Shown here one piece after another: positions 13,101 to 23,506 of a stretch of DNA of 64,000 nucleotides. Within the stretch, counting starts at the first letter, position 1, and each line of letters starts with the position of its first letter. A program made the translations under genes and the position numbers. The notes below the pieces were generated by a model, which saw only the letters and a list, made by a program, of their open reading frames with translations, did not search any database and had not been told where the DNA came from. Origin of the DNA: Perkinsus marinus ATCC 50983 (Eukaryota; Perkinsozoa; Perkinsida; Perkinsidae); the NCBI RefSeq assembly GCF_000006405.1, contig NW_003215582.1, forward strand, positions 652,097 through 716,096, read 5' to 3'.

Positions 13101-14343
13101 TTGGACATGGAATCCTCTAGGTACTGGTTTGAACCGTGGCAGCTGGAACCCATCGGGCTCATTGGGAGGATACGGGCAACAGCACCGGAGGGCCAGCCCA
13201 TTGAAGGTAGTCCTGCGAGTTGCCAATAGGGCTCAGGATGGTGATGTCAGATGATCGATTTTGGATGGATGTCGGGCAGAGGTGTCGTCTGTCGATGAAG
13301 GGGGCTGAGGAGGTAGCTAGCCTCCTTGAAGCGATGGAGGAGTTGCCTGATAAGGTTGATAAGGATATGTGTGTTGAGGTTGGTCAGGATCGGCTGGCTT
13401 TATGCTCAGACATGTTTATTTCTTCGTATGCTAGATCCTTAGAACATTTGTTGGATCAGTGCAGTGCGCAGCGAGGGATCATCGTCTACTCCTGTAATGG
13501 CAACAGGCCGCTTGTTCGGAATGCTGATGATTCTGCTGCTGCTGCTGCTGCTAATTCAGATATCTACGTTACCCGTGGGCTATGGTTCATACTGTTGGAG
13601 ATGACGAGCTCACAGCCCTCAACTTGTTCCCACGTAATCTGTCTGTACACCTCATCAACAAGGAGATACGCGAGACCGGGCGGCTAGGTAGGAGAGGTGC
13701 TGGTGCTTGGGTGAATGAGACGGGCTGTGCTTGGGTTTATAGGGACTAACACCGGTGACGTCACTGCATTGAAGTCTAGCGTCAAACAGCAAAGTGTCAA
13801 GAGCGGGGATCGACCCGGGGACCATCTGCTTGAACGCCTCTCACCTGACCGTGTGCCCGAAATGGAGCCTCCGTAGGGCTGATCCACCATGTCTGCTCCT
13901 CCACCAGGACTATCCGAGCAGATACATCGGCTTTGCTGTGGAATGGCTGCTACCTGATGACGTGTTGTTGCATACAGCAGCAGCTGCAGCGGCAGCAGGG
14001 CATGCTGGTGGTCCTGCTGGTGGGGAGGTCAGAGCTCAGTATGGTGATGAAGGAGAACCACCACAGAGGTAATTGTGTCTCTGTATGGTGGGGGTTCATT
14101 TCTGTTGACTCTCAGAGTCCCTATAGCGGCTCCCGTTGCTGTTCCCTCGCCTAGTCCTACAGAAGCTAGACCAACGACGATCAAGGGGGAGATGGGTCAA
14201 GACGCGGTCATAGTGGATGATGCTTCGGATCATGCAGTAAGGCTCGTTGATCTGACAATCGGCATTTGGTCCTCCCACTGGCTCCTGCCGATACTCTCTA
14301 TAAGATATAATAGGAGTCGTATCGGTCTAGCATACCGTCTTGA
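6342..14343 (+). CDS. Large multi-exon chromodomain / CCHC zinc-knuckle protein
   Basis: The ATG at 6342 opens a chromodomain: YYEVQALLDVRKISGRKEE, a 44-nt intron (6413-6456), then FLVKWKNSRELTWEPSGNI, with the aromatic-cage positions present. The frame then passes through about 25-30 exons joined by GT..AG introns, mostly 42-70 nt. Further parts are an acidic Ser/Asp linker (6.75-6.87 kb), a poly-Ser run (7.09 kb), three copies of a motif like L.xxICxKYGV (8.0, 8.96 and 9.3 kb), and two adjacent zinc knuckles, CLNCDDITHKPADC (about 11.13 kb, CX2CX4HX4C) and CWNCHGAHQGHTC (about 11.27 kb, CX2CX3HX4C). A poly-Ala run (13.54 kb) and an Ala/Gly-rich segment (13.97 kb) follow; the proposed last exon stops at 14341-14343. 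A chromatin- or RNA-associated role is inferred. Chromodomain plus knuckles recalls retroelement Gag/integrase, but no reverse transcriptase or integrase follows. It could be two or more genes. Confidence 0.6.
7086..7118 (+). repeat. (AGT)n microsatellite encoding poly-Ser
   Basis: Perfect trinucleotide repeat of 11 units. In the frame supported by the flanking exon it encodes a poly-Ser run after RFRGGLFG. The other frames give poly-Val or stops. Such runs vary in length between strains. Confidence 0.9.
9015..9067 (+). other. Intron with tRNA T-arm-like element (copy 1)
   Basis: A 53-nt GT..AG intron of the chromodomain gene, between exons ending TIDEDRL and beginning AAVVETYREK. It contains GGTTCGATCC at 9031-9040, close to the RNA polymerase III B-box (GGTTCGANNCC). 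The hairpin is weak here because the stem has mismatches. Confidence 0.55.
9342..9393 (+). other. Intron with perfect T-arm-like hairpin (copy 2)
   Basis: A 52-nt intron (GTAAGC...TTTATCTCAG). At 9355-9371 it has stem CCAGG, 7-nt loop TTCGAAT and stem CCTGG, the exact geometry of a tRNA T-arm, with a perfect B-box at 9357-9367. An outer stem GCGCG/CGCGC closes it like a shortened acceptor helix, and TTTT follows, as at the end of a Pol III gene. Flanking exons read through it in phase (VKVDII / S RMLDPGAL). Confidence 0.7.
9676..9725 (+). other. Intron with T-arm-like hairpin (copy 3)
   Basis: A 50-nt intron (GTAAGT...CGTATAG) whose centre is CCCAGG, loop TTCGATC, CCTGGG. That is a 6-bp stem with a 7-nt loop and a perfect B-box at 9689-9699. 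Flanking exons join in phase 0 (EEQWTTVEML / IRGRGGMISN). Confidence 0.7.
10199..10268 (+). other. Intron with T-arm-like hairpin (copy 4)
   Basis: A probable 70-nt intron (GTAGGG...TTTATAATAG) containing CCGGG, loop TTCGATC, CCTGG (one G-T pair) with a perfect B-box at 10224-10234. It lies two introns after copy 3. Confidence 0.6.
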
Positions 14344-14486
14344 ATCACTAGGCGTTGTAGTCGGGATTCAGCTTGCATACCGTTTCTATCGAGTGGACCT
14401 TCACGATTGACGCCTTACGTTGCACATCCCTGGTGTCACTTCCTATTGGTCCTATTGCTCAGCCCCAGAATCAACGAGAAGAATAC

Positions 14487-15502
14487 ATGGCGATGTCAGT
14501 AGCACAGCTCCGGGAGAAGCTTCGTGCCCAGGGCCTGCCAGTAGGGTTGATGGAAGGGTGCTGCTAGGGCTAGGTTGCTACTTTAGGTAACCGGACGGAA
14601 GACCGATTTGGTGGATCGTCTATTGAAGAAGCCATTGGGAGCGTCGCAGAAAACCGCGCAGGGACCAGCACTGTACATGGACGTATTTCAGCAGGCTGTC
14701 GACAGTTCTGTTCTCATCAGTTACAAGTGCCGCGTGGAGCTGCCTGCTCAGCTTATGGGCTGGCATGAGTTGCGTAACAATCTGTGTGGTGATAGGAATG
14801 CTCACTTTGAGCATGTCCACTCCCAGTGCCCGGGGACTAAGCTCAGCCTAGCTGGCAATCAGAGCGCGGTGAGTCTTGGTGGCCGGCCTTGAGATCGAGC
14901 ATCTATCTTTCTCTGTAGGCTCTGCAAGGCTCAGCTCGACTCCACGTTCTGGTCACTACCAATGGTCTAGAGGCTGACTACAAGCGGGCGAAGGATCTTG
15001 TAGTTGACCTAGCCAAGGCTGTTGCTGAGGTAAGTCATCAGTGTCCTCTCGCGTGATGATGGGCTTTCAGCACGGAGCCGAGGTTATGCTGGGTGACCTC
15101 TCACCGACCCAATTGGAGAGTGTGTTAGCTGAGGTAACACTCACACTAGTCTAATGGGCTCTATTATGTTGTCGTATGATCAGTTCTGTCATTTCCGCAG
15201 TGCGTAGTGATACTGTTGGTTACTTCATATCAGATTAAAATAGTGGAGTTAACAACATCAGTGCCTGCGGCGGTGCCTGCCAACACGGCGGGTGCTGGTG
15301 GTGATTCGGAAGGCAGTGGTGGAGCCAGTCAAGGTAACTGACTAGACTTATCCATCCCTCTATTGATTGCTGGTGTTGTCCTCATCCAGGTGCTGCAGGT
15401 GCGGGGACCTCTTCAGCATTCAATAGACTCTTCGGAGCTCTGCAGGCTGCTGCGGCGAAGGGCTCACAAGCACCCGGGTCGGCCGCTGCTCCCAATGCGT
15501 AA
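14487..15502 (+). CDS. SAP-domain and KH-domain nucleic-acid-binding protein
   Basis: Six exons assemble without phase conflict into 240 residues: 14487-14540, 14587-14868, 14919-15029, 15071-15133, 15234-15333 and 15390-15502. Residues about 3-32 form a SAP motif (VAQLREKLRAQGLP + VTGRKTDLVDRLL), which binds DNA or RNA. Residues about 75-145 form a KH domain: NLCGDRNAHFEHVHSQCPGT with GDRN at the GxxG position, then a beta strand LHVLVTTNG and the helix KRAKDLVVDLAKAV. The C-terminal third is low-complexity Ala, Gly and Ser. A pyrimidine-rich stretch ending in CAG (14462) just ahead of the ATG suits a trans-splice acceptor. KH proteins of this type bind single-stranded RNA; a role in pre-mRNA processing is inference. 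It follows the chromodomain gene on the same strand with a gap of about 140 nt. Confidence 0.8.
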
Positions 15503-16401
15503 GGCTGCTAGTAGAATTTTGTTTGGGAGGCTTCTGGTTGGTTTCTAGGGGCACACCGACTGGACGACAAGCCGCTTCCTATGAGGACCTTTGAGGGTGG
15601 TTACATTGACTGCTACTGTTTCAACGTTTGTTAGCATACAATCTAATGTAGAGTTTGGTCATCAATTCAAGGGCCCTCTGGGACTGCTGAACGTTGCTCG
15701 GACACACCTTGCCGACGTGTCGCCTCGGAGCGTGGTTGCAGGAGTGTGACCGCAGTTGGCTGTAATTGAGTCAAATTATCCGCATTAACCAACTAGGCAT
15801 TCGTGACGAGAAGACCTAGTACACCTGCGTCGACCTAGCTAGATCCCGGGTTCAATTCTGGGGCTCGGGATTTTCCTGACAAGATTGGTGTTCCCGGCAC
15901 GAAAACCTCTTTCACCATATCCCATCAGGAGATAGGTCCAAAGTTTTGCGGCTATCAGAGGGTTCTTACTCTCATGATGGAGTGATGGTCCACTTCATGT
16001 CGTAGCTTCTGCAATGCCCTGTCTGGCTACTGGGAGCGGGCAGTGTGTAGTTTTCGAGGGCTTATCGCTATCCGTCCGAGGTTCTGTATCGAAAAGATGG
16101 TAGGCGTTGAGTCCGGACGGTCCACGCCGACAGGTTATGCCTATGCATAACTATAACGGAAAACCTGGGTACTCATCATTGGCCACAGTGAGTTTTTGCC
16201 ACGGCGGTTCATGGACTCTAGTGTGATAACGTGGCCTCAGTGAATGTTCAGGCTACCTTTGAGCACGGCACTAGTGAAGCATCCTAAATAGGCCCTCTTC
16301 CTTCTCGTGTGTGTCACCTCGTTCGGGTACGGCATTGAATACTCGGTAATCGTAGCTACCAAAAAGGTCCCGTCTCTACGGCAGGGAAGTGAGAGTGAAT
16401 G
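15503..16401. other. Spacer with one more B-box-like hairpin
   Basis: About 0.9 kb with no convincing coding frame. At 15843-15871 it holds ATCCCG...CGGGAT around GGTTCAATTC, followed by TTTT, again resembling a tRNA 3' end with terminator. No 5' tRNA half that would pair with it was found nearby. Confidence 0.45.
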
Positions 16402-16841
16402 CAATGAGTGCAGGCTCAGGCGAGGCTACCGCAGACAGGCTTCAAACCTGTGCCTCCCTTCGGATCATGCCAGACACAACTATGAGTGTCGTAGTAGTCA
16501 TTCTGAATCCGTTAGTTGGGAGGTAGTGTTTTCCTATGAGTAGATGTCTCGATCTTGGTGTGAGTATTGTGTTGTCAGTGACAGGGTATGCTGTTGCAGG
16601 GAGTGTACGTCATGATGCTGGGTTGCTCAGCTCATCATCATACTGCTCTCGCAGGAACCTCCGCTCACATGCTACACTGTGTTCATCGTTTATGTAGTGT
16701 TATATAACACAGCGAGAGCTTCCATACTTGGGGTGCCTGGTGTTGCCAGTGTCAATGGGCATACTGGTATGTTTCCCCCACAACTTCTGACGACTACTTC
16801 GGTCAATTCTTTCACTCATAGTGCTGGCAAATATTGGCTAG
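16402..16841 (+). CDS. Small hypothetical membrane protein
   Basis: ATG at 16402 opens MSAGSGEATADRLQTCASLR and a hydrophobic run (TTMSVVVVILNPLVG). A later exon reads EPPLTCYTVFIVYVVLYNTA, a probable membrane helix, and splices to a short end at 16841. The intron between 16.54 and 16.67 kb is not resolved. No family is recognised. It may instead be the 5' part of the next gene. Confidence 0.35.
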
Positions 16842-16881
16842 ATTACCTCATGCTTCCTAGACTTGAGCTCCTGTATTCGTA

Positions 16882-19638
16882 ATGCCTCGTTTACGAAAAC
16901 ATCGACGTCGTAGTCAGGAGGGCCAGCGGGCCAGCTCCTCTCCTAAAGGCACGGTTGCCTCCCAAAAGAGCACTGTGACCTCTTCAACTGCTGCTACTCA
17001 CCGTCGTAAACCAGCCCGGGGCGTCGTGGACAGCTTTACAGCTGACGACTTGGACGGAGGGACTGTCCTACAGGCCTCGCTCCAGGTGATGTCCTTCATG
17101 GTCGACAGCGGTATTCATATGCTTCTATAGGTTGTCTTGGACCTGGGCCTGGCCGGCGAACTCCCGGCTAGAGCACGGGAACGTCGGTTACGTTTTTCGA
17201 CCGGTCTGCCTCTCTTTAAGGTCTTCCTTGTACTCGAATCGAGGGCTATGCTACGGTGTGGTGTTGGTGGTCGTGGAACGTCATTCACCTTGAGGGTGGT
17301 ATCACCGCAAGATCAGCACTATGGTATTCCTTTGGATACTGCCACACTCGAGAGTGCTAGCATATGGGGTGGCTCTTTGCGGGTCGTGGTGGACTGGGGA
17401 GACTCCAAGCATGGTTGGCTCGTACATGGTCGAGTGGTGAAAATCCAACGAGCAGTTAGAGAGTGGTTTGAGCGGTCTCGAGCTCATGCGGCGGCCACTA
17501 GGCTGCAGGTAAGGAATGATTCTTGGCGGTTCCTAAAGGGTGTAGTTTACTCAGACATTTTTGAGATGTCGCCTCCTGTCGGATCTGCTACGTCGCGTTA
17601 ATGGAGCTAATCGGCATCTGTCCAGCATCCGGATGACTGGGCCCATGGTACGACCCATGGCCCCGACTGTCCTAGGCTGCATCGTTCATCGCAGGTAGCA
17701 GCGTTGATTCCCAAGAGAGCCCCATCCTATATCCTGCCCATGATACAGTTGTGCTTAACTGTGGTGTCGACTGTTCCCCCTGATGCCCCTGGGATGGCTA
17801 CTGCCTCCATCCACTCACTCCTTGGACACTTCTCGGACTGGCTGCTTGGTGCCTTACGAGCCTATCTCTACTACGATGTCGTGGCGCGATACAGGGAAGC
17901 TGTCGCTGGAGTTGTTGCTGCTGTTATGTCCGATGGTGGCAGACCCTTCAAGGCCCTCACGGAACTACAGCGGATCAGACGAGAATTCTTCCTCCGTCCT
18001 CTGAAGGACTTGCTGGGCTCCCAGGTAGGCTCGTCGATGTTTCTGGGCTCAACTGTATGTCTAAGGTCAACTTGAGAGAGCTCAAGTCCCGAGTGGACCA
18101 ACTAGTCGGCTCAACTGCTGATGAGCTCCTCTTTGATCCTTCGGTTGGGCCTGAGAGGTCCCTCGTATTGGGACCATCTGATGAGAGCGAGCATGGGAGA
18201 AAGCAGGCTCTGACGACCAGAGGGATCCAAGCCGTTCATCGGTTCGCAGGTAGCTCTATTATCCTAGGGGTATCCTTCCTTGTGCGGTGTCCATCAGGCA
18301 TCATACTGTCGGAGGCTCTCTCCACTATAGAGCTGGCGTTATGGCGCCTACGTGTCTCACCCTCCCAACAGTCCTCTGCGACCTGCAATGCCGTATTAGC
18401 TAGATTTCTACCGCTGGTCAGTGGTCTGAGATGCTACTTGCTACCTTACCTGGAACAGCAGTTGCGGTCGTCGTCTTGTGGTGCATTCCTACGTTTCCTC
18501 GCACCCTTGAACGCCTCCTCCCCTCCCCTGCTCATCCCTCTGGCCCGAGACGAACTACGCATCCTCAGTGCCCAACTGCACGCCACTGCCTCGGAGTTCT
18601 TCGGCTTCACATACTGTGAGCTCGCGCTGCAAGCAGGGGCAGGGCAACCTCGGAAAATCCTACCAGTCAGCGGCCGACTCTTCGACCTACTACCTCACCG
18701 TAAGAGCCACTCTACTACTGGTGGCTCGTCATGGCTCTCTGCTGTCCAGCATCCTCTCTACTACAGCTTCACTGTCGTCCCAGTGCCCTTGGAAACTCTG
18801 CCTCCTGCTAAGCGACTGCACTACGACCTACTACTATCGGTCACGTCTCAATGCCCTTGGGGGGAGCATAGGGAACCCTTTACCATGGACGCTCGCAAAT
18901 GGATGATGAACATTCCCGGCTTGGGCTCGAAAGGGGTCACTCGGATAGCCTTGCCGATGGATATCATGGACGATAACTTCACAGAGATTGATAAGGATAT
19001 CGGCGATGTTCACGATGGGGCTGTTGATGAGGAGCTCTTGCCTCATCCTCATGCTGGTGGTCACCAATCTACTAAGCCTTCCCTGTTCTTCCACATGCTC
19101 CGACCAGGAAATGGAGGCGTGCTTACGGTGAGGCTCACCAAGATGCAGTTCTTTCACTACGTCCAGACCACGTGTTCAAACCGTCGGATGCCAGCGGTCA
19201 GGCGATGGGCGTTCCTTGCCCTCATGCTCTTGGGGGGCGGTGGTGGTGGTTCAGGGACGACCCTCACCATTGCTGTCCTGAGTCGACTACACGTTGTGAG
19301 GCCATTCTTTGCCCTCGAGGACAGCAGTGGAGATCGTATCATACCAGAAGGGCAGCCTCGAACGCCTGTTGTTTGCCCTTGTGTCCGAGTGGCCGGCTTA
19401 TCCAAGGTAACCCTTTCTAGTCACTAGCTGTAGCCCTGCTCCTTTATCCACCGTGGAGCCAGCCCTTCCGTCTCAGGGAGTATGCCTATTTGATAGCCAC
19501 AGAGCCTCTCAGCCTCACAGAGTCCTTCGGCAACCCACTCTGGAGGAGCTAGGTGATGTCTTGGCTACTCAGCCGTTGTTCCATCCTATCACAATTCAGG
19601 CTCCTTATGGTCTCAGTCTGAGGCCTCGATGGAGATAG
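16882..19638 (+). CDS. Large hypothetical protein, multi-exon
   Basis: ATG at 16882 gives a basic, Arg/Ser-rich N-terminus (MPRLRKHRRRSQEGQRASSS). Exons with short GT..AG introns follow: DSFTADDLDGGTVLQASLQ, a 45-nt intron, VVLDLGLAGELPARARERRL and onward to HAAATRLQ. Another exon at 17.70-18.02 kb ends in RREFFLRPLKDLLGSQ. From 18057 the same frame stays open for 456 codons, and several introns within it keep phase. Segments such as LYYDVVARYREAVAGVVAAV suggest long helices. I recognise no domain. The last frame ends at 19638 and overlaps the next Met by 10 nt, so it may be continuous with the J-domain gene through an unseen intron. Confidence 0.5.
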
Positions 19639-21639
19639 CCCTACCCACGGAAGATGTGTCGATGAGACTCTCCGATTTGAGGAATCTAGAGAGGACTGTA
19701 GGAGAGGCCAACAGCCTTCCAACCCTCACCACGATTCCGGAACAGATTCGTTTCGATCTGCCACGCGCCGAGCCCAGCATGAGCATCGCCGTATTGTCTG
19801 CGGTGGGCAGCAAGCTATTGGACACATGGTCGAGAGTGAAGAATGCATGGGATGAGGTAAGGGATGAGGCTCCACGTCTGCTGCGTTGCAGTAGCGTATG
19901 GCTTAGGTGGACGATGATGATGAGGGCCTAGAGGTGGGCAGTGACTACGAAGGGTCTACCAATGATGAGGATGAGCGTGACGAGGAGCTACTGGCCCCTG
20001 ATCCGAAGTGGGGGATAGAGCTAGCTGATGGGCCCCTCACCAACAAGAAAGAATCTGAGTGAGTACTCGAATGTCGAGATTCTGCTGCCAGGAAGCGCAC
20101 CTGCTGCCCTCTGGTAGGGCTCCGGACTTCGATAGTGTTCGGATGCCAATACTAGCCTATCGCTCTGTTATCCCTTCAGATTCATGTGGGACTTCATATC
20201 ACCACTAACGTCGCAGCTCCCACCAGGCTACGAGCCGGAGCCTGAGGAGGAAGTCGCAGATCACCAGCGTTTGCTGCCCAAACCGGACAGGGCCAGTGCA
20301 CGAGAAGGGGTAACCTTGGTACACTGGGAGTGGCCTTCCATCCTCGTCTCAGACAAGTACATCAATGAGTGTTGGTGTCTCCTCATCTGCGGCGGCCATC
20401 GCATCAGCGACAGCGACATCTTCAGTGGTAGCTGGAGCGACTCCGATGGTGCACCATGCGGTTCGGTGTATGGGCTTACTGTATACGTCCTCGTATAGGT
20501 GTATACTTATGGTCCGATGACGCCTCCCAATAGTGTAACGTATGTCCCTATGTTCGAGTATAAGAACGGCAACATACTCATAGACCATTACCAGAAGGTA
20601 AGCAGCACTGAGACCATGTCGTTCCAACGATGCCTCGTCCTCTGTTCAGTTCACCGTCGCCCATCCTCCGTCTGTTTGGCATTGGGCGCCTCTGCCGACG
20701 CCAACCGTCCCCCAGTCGCCAATTGTCAGCCTGCCGGCGACTGCAGCGGCTAGTGCTCTCCTCCAGGTAAACGGCATGTCTATCGCTGGAGTAAGTTTTT
20801 TCTGATCTCGCAGGGTGGATTCGCCCTGGCAACGTCTCTCTATGACCTGCAGCATAAACGCTGCTCTAAGAAGGATGTGTACCGATGTGTGGTAGAGGCC
20901 GCTAGTAGAGGCTCAGCGGTCGGGGCTTGCTGTTGGACTCTCGCCAACGTTGCTGGGGTCACTAATGTGGCCATACTTTCTGGTCAGCGACCTCCTTCAG
21001 ACTGTATTAAACCTCTTTTTGTAGGCACAGTTTCCCTCCTGTGGCTGGCCCTCAGGGCCCTCACTGTCCACTCTCGAGAACAGCTCTTGTCGGATGCCTG
21101 TGTTACTCTCAGTGGGACGGCAGCTGCGGTTGCGGGTGAGTGCATCCAGCTAGTGTCGGGCTCATGCTCTCCCCAGGTTTCCTCTTCTCAACGACACTTG
21201 TCCCTTCCTCTGCCCTGCTGGCTGTCGTTGCCTCTGTATTCAGCAGTGGCATCGGCAGCAGCCTAGGAGCAGAGCTCTATACGAGGATTCGGAGGTCACT
21301 CTCATTCCTGCATCGGTTTATTGATGACTTCGAGTCTTCAGATGGCGACAGGCTGGGAGTAAACAGCGCCTTGTACGTCTAGCCCGGATGATGCTGGGGC
21401 TACCGCGCGATGGCTCGGCCGACGAGAAGGTAATAGCCAAAGACAGGACACGTCCACACATGTTGGTCTCTTCTTTTTAGGTTGGTTCGCGATGGCGTTT
21501 CGTCGCCGGTATGGTCCATCCAGACAGACGCGGTGGTGACGGGATATCCAACGAGGACAAGAAGTTATTTGAGCTCTTTATGCTCTGCAGAGAGGTCGGC
21601 TGCCTTGTTAGAACTGCACTAGTCAATATTGACCAATAG
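19629..21639 (+). CDS. Membrane protein with C-terminal J domain
   Basis: Exons read MEIALPTEDVSMRLSDLRNL, an acidic stretch (VDDDDEGLEVGSDYEGST), MWDFISPLTSQLPPGYEPEP and a Pro-rich segment. Gly/Ala-rich hydrophobic segments follow (CCWTLANVAGVTNVAIL; TVSLLWLALRAL; SALLAVVASVFSSGIGSSLG) that look like membrane helices. A 47-nt intron joins ELYTRIRR to WRQAGSKQRLVRLARM. The last exons hold a compact J domain: MMLGLPRDGSADEK, a GTAATAG-type intron, then WRFVAGMVHPDRRGGDG with the HPD triad at 21517-21525 and the helix KKLFELFMLCREV. The stop is at 21637-21639. J domains stimulate Hsp70 ATPase. The C-terminal position after membrane spans suggests an organelle- or ER-membrane co-chaperone, which is inference. 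The 5' end is uncertain. Confidence 0.6.
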
Positions 21640-21799
21640 CTACGAGACAGTTACAGTATCTAGTGGAGGTGCCTACTTCACTGGATACTGTAGTTGATGA
21701 TCGCCCTGTCGCTCACTCTGGATAATCACAAATTGGGGGACTGTTCTCTAGACAAAAACAGTGTACACTTTCCGATTCGAGCAAGAGGGATGTTATTAG

Positions 21800-22221
21800 T
21801 ACGGTGCTCAAGTGCACGACCAAATAATTCAGATTGTCAAGCTATCCCTTGGAGAGCGACAGGCAAGCAAGGGTAAGAAAGCTGACGCTGATCAGGCGGG
21901 CGAGGTGAGCCTTCGTTCTTTGAGTGCTTCCCATCCATCCATCAGGGGCCGCTCTATCTTGAGGATGGGACTAGATTGGATAACTCAGCAGCGGTCGAGG
22001 AGCCTTTGACGTCCATCGAGACAATGGTTGGTGCCGTGCAGGTGAGAATAAGGTTAGGCCTGTCAGTATTGTACGACTGCCTCACACATCCTTAGCGATT
22101 TGCATATATGGCGATTGTGGAGCCCCAGCTGCAGCATCAGCGGAGAATTGAGTCGGATCTGCGTAGGGCTGTACATGAGACGGTGCCCCGTGGAGTTGAT
22201 GGAGAGGAAGTTCTTGATTGA
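21800..22221 (+). CDS. Small charged protein, 5' end unresolved
   Basis: Three exons read YGAQVHDQIIQIVKLSLGER ... DADQAGE, then GPLYLEDGTRLDNSAAVEEP ... MVGAVQ, then RFAYMAIVEPQLQHQRRIES ... GEEVLD and a stop at 22219-22221. They are joined by a 41-nt and a 55-nt intron. The protein is helical and charged. The first exon starts after an AG acceptor and the initiating Met is not identified. No family is recognised. Confidence 0.45.
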
Positions 22222-23506
22222 TTTAAGACGTATTGGATTATTAATGTTTGTGTGATCTTAAGCTGAATTTATGGAGATATGTCATATGATCTGTGTTCAA
22301 CAACGCCTTCGACTTCAAGTCACTTGTTCCTCACGGCGGGGGTCCACCATGAGTTGTAATCACCTCAATCTTGCTCATATACCAGTAAAAAACTCACCGC
22401 GATGAACACTCGGAGCGAATCACGATGAACGAGTGTCAATCGACTTATGGCTCGCGTATTACGATTCTTTCTCAAGAATGCCTCGTACTCATCTTCTTGA
22501 TGTTAGTCGATTAGTGGACTGGTTTCACATTCAAATTATTCAGGATCGATGTTGTGCACTCATAGCCAGTCCAGTGGCTTCGATGGACAAGCGTGTTTTA
22601 TAATGGTTCGAGGTGAAGTCGAACAATTCCAGTACTAAGTCAGCTGAACAATCTAAACATTGCTGCGATCTCGGAGTGCAAGTCGGAGTTATTCACCCCC
22701 ATGATAAATTGGTTGTGATTACTCTCTTCCGGTTACACTCGAGTTGGAATCTGTTTGTAGCTGTATGTGAGAGGTGGTCACGAAAAGACCCGCGAGAGCG
22801 CCTTCATTCTTCTGGCCTGAAATTTCCAGGGACTTGACCATCGCGCGAACGCAAAATGTCATGGAGAAACGTGTGGCGTTTGTCCACCCCTCGTTGCTGG
22901 AAATATCATCCCAGATCCGCAACCCGTTAATCATCCTGACCATATCCGCGGATATGAGAGAGGTCGATTGACAGGATTACAGCCAGCGGCGTGAGTGCCG
23001 TACCGGCATTTCGTGTGTAAAAACTCGAGTTAACAAAACACCATCCCCATCATAGTGTAATTTATCTTGGCATGGTAGCATACGATAATGTTGCCATGAG
23101 ATGACACTTTATCGTAAATTCATTCGCTATCATCCGTTCGGCTGCTGAGACTCGTCACATGCACAAAGTGTTTCCCACCAAACCGTGCCTGAAGGGACAA
23201 GTCTGCGTGCACCGGCCAAACTGTCGCTATACATTCATCCAACGGGGCTGCACTGCAGACCGTATTCGTATCATCTATAGCAGTGGACCGCATCACAGAT
23301 GTATCCTCGGTATCGCTATTATGCTCGAGTGAGCCTTCAAATCTGCGACCATGAGATCCTCCACTGCGGGACTATACATGACCCCACCGGCATAGTAAGC
23401 ATGGTAAAACCTGTGGTGGTGCCCCCTTCCCCTTAGTACTCCTCTGGGAATCCGAACTCTGTTGGTATCTGAGCACGACTACAAGCAATGTGCATTCCCA
23501 AAGCTC
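22222..23506. other. Long spacer
   Basis: About 1.3 kb between the ends of convergent genes. Only short frames occur (up to about 75 codons), with no recognisable protein, tRNA or repeat. Confidence 0.5.

Noticed and set aside
13800-13830. T-arm-like sequence on the minus strand (gggtcgatcccc)
   Set aside because: The loop is one base short and the stretch is coding in a well-supported plus-strand exon (VKSGDRPGDHLLERL).
6342-14343. LTR retrotransposon
   Set aside because: Chromodomain and zinc knuckles are present, but there are no long terminal repeats, protease, reverse transcriptase, RNase H or integrase motifs, and many spliceosomal introns.
16435-16451. Hairpin ACAGG-CTTCAAA-CCTGT identical in form to a tRNA-Sec anticodon arm
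   Set aside because: No D-arm, long variable arm, T-arm or acceptor stem surrounds it, and the sequence is explained by a protein frame (MSAGSGEATADRLQTC).
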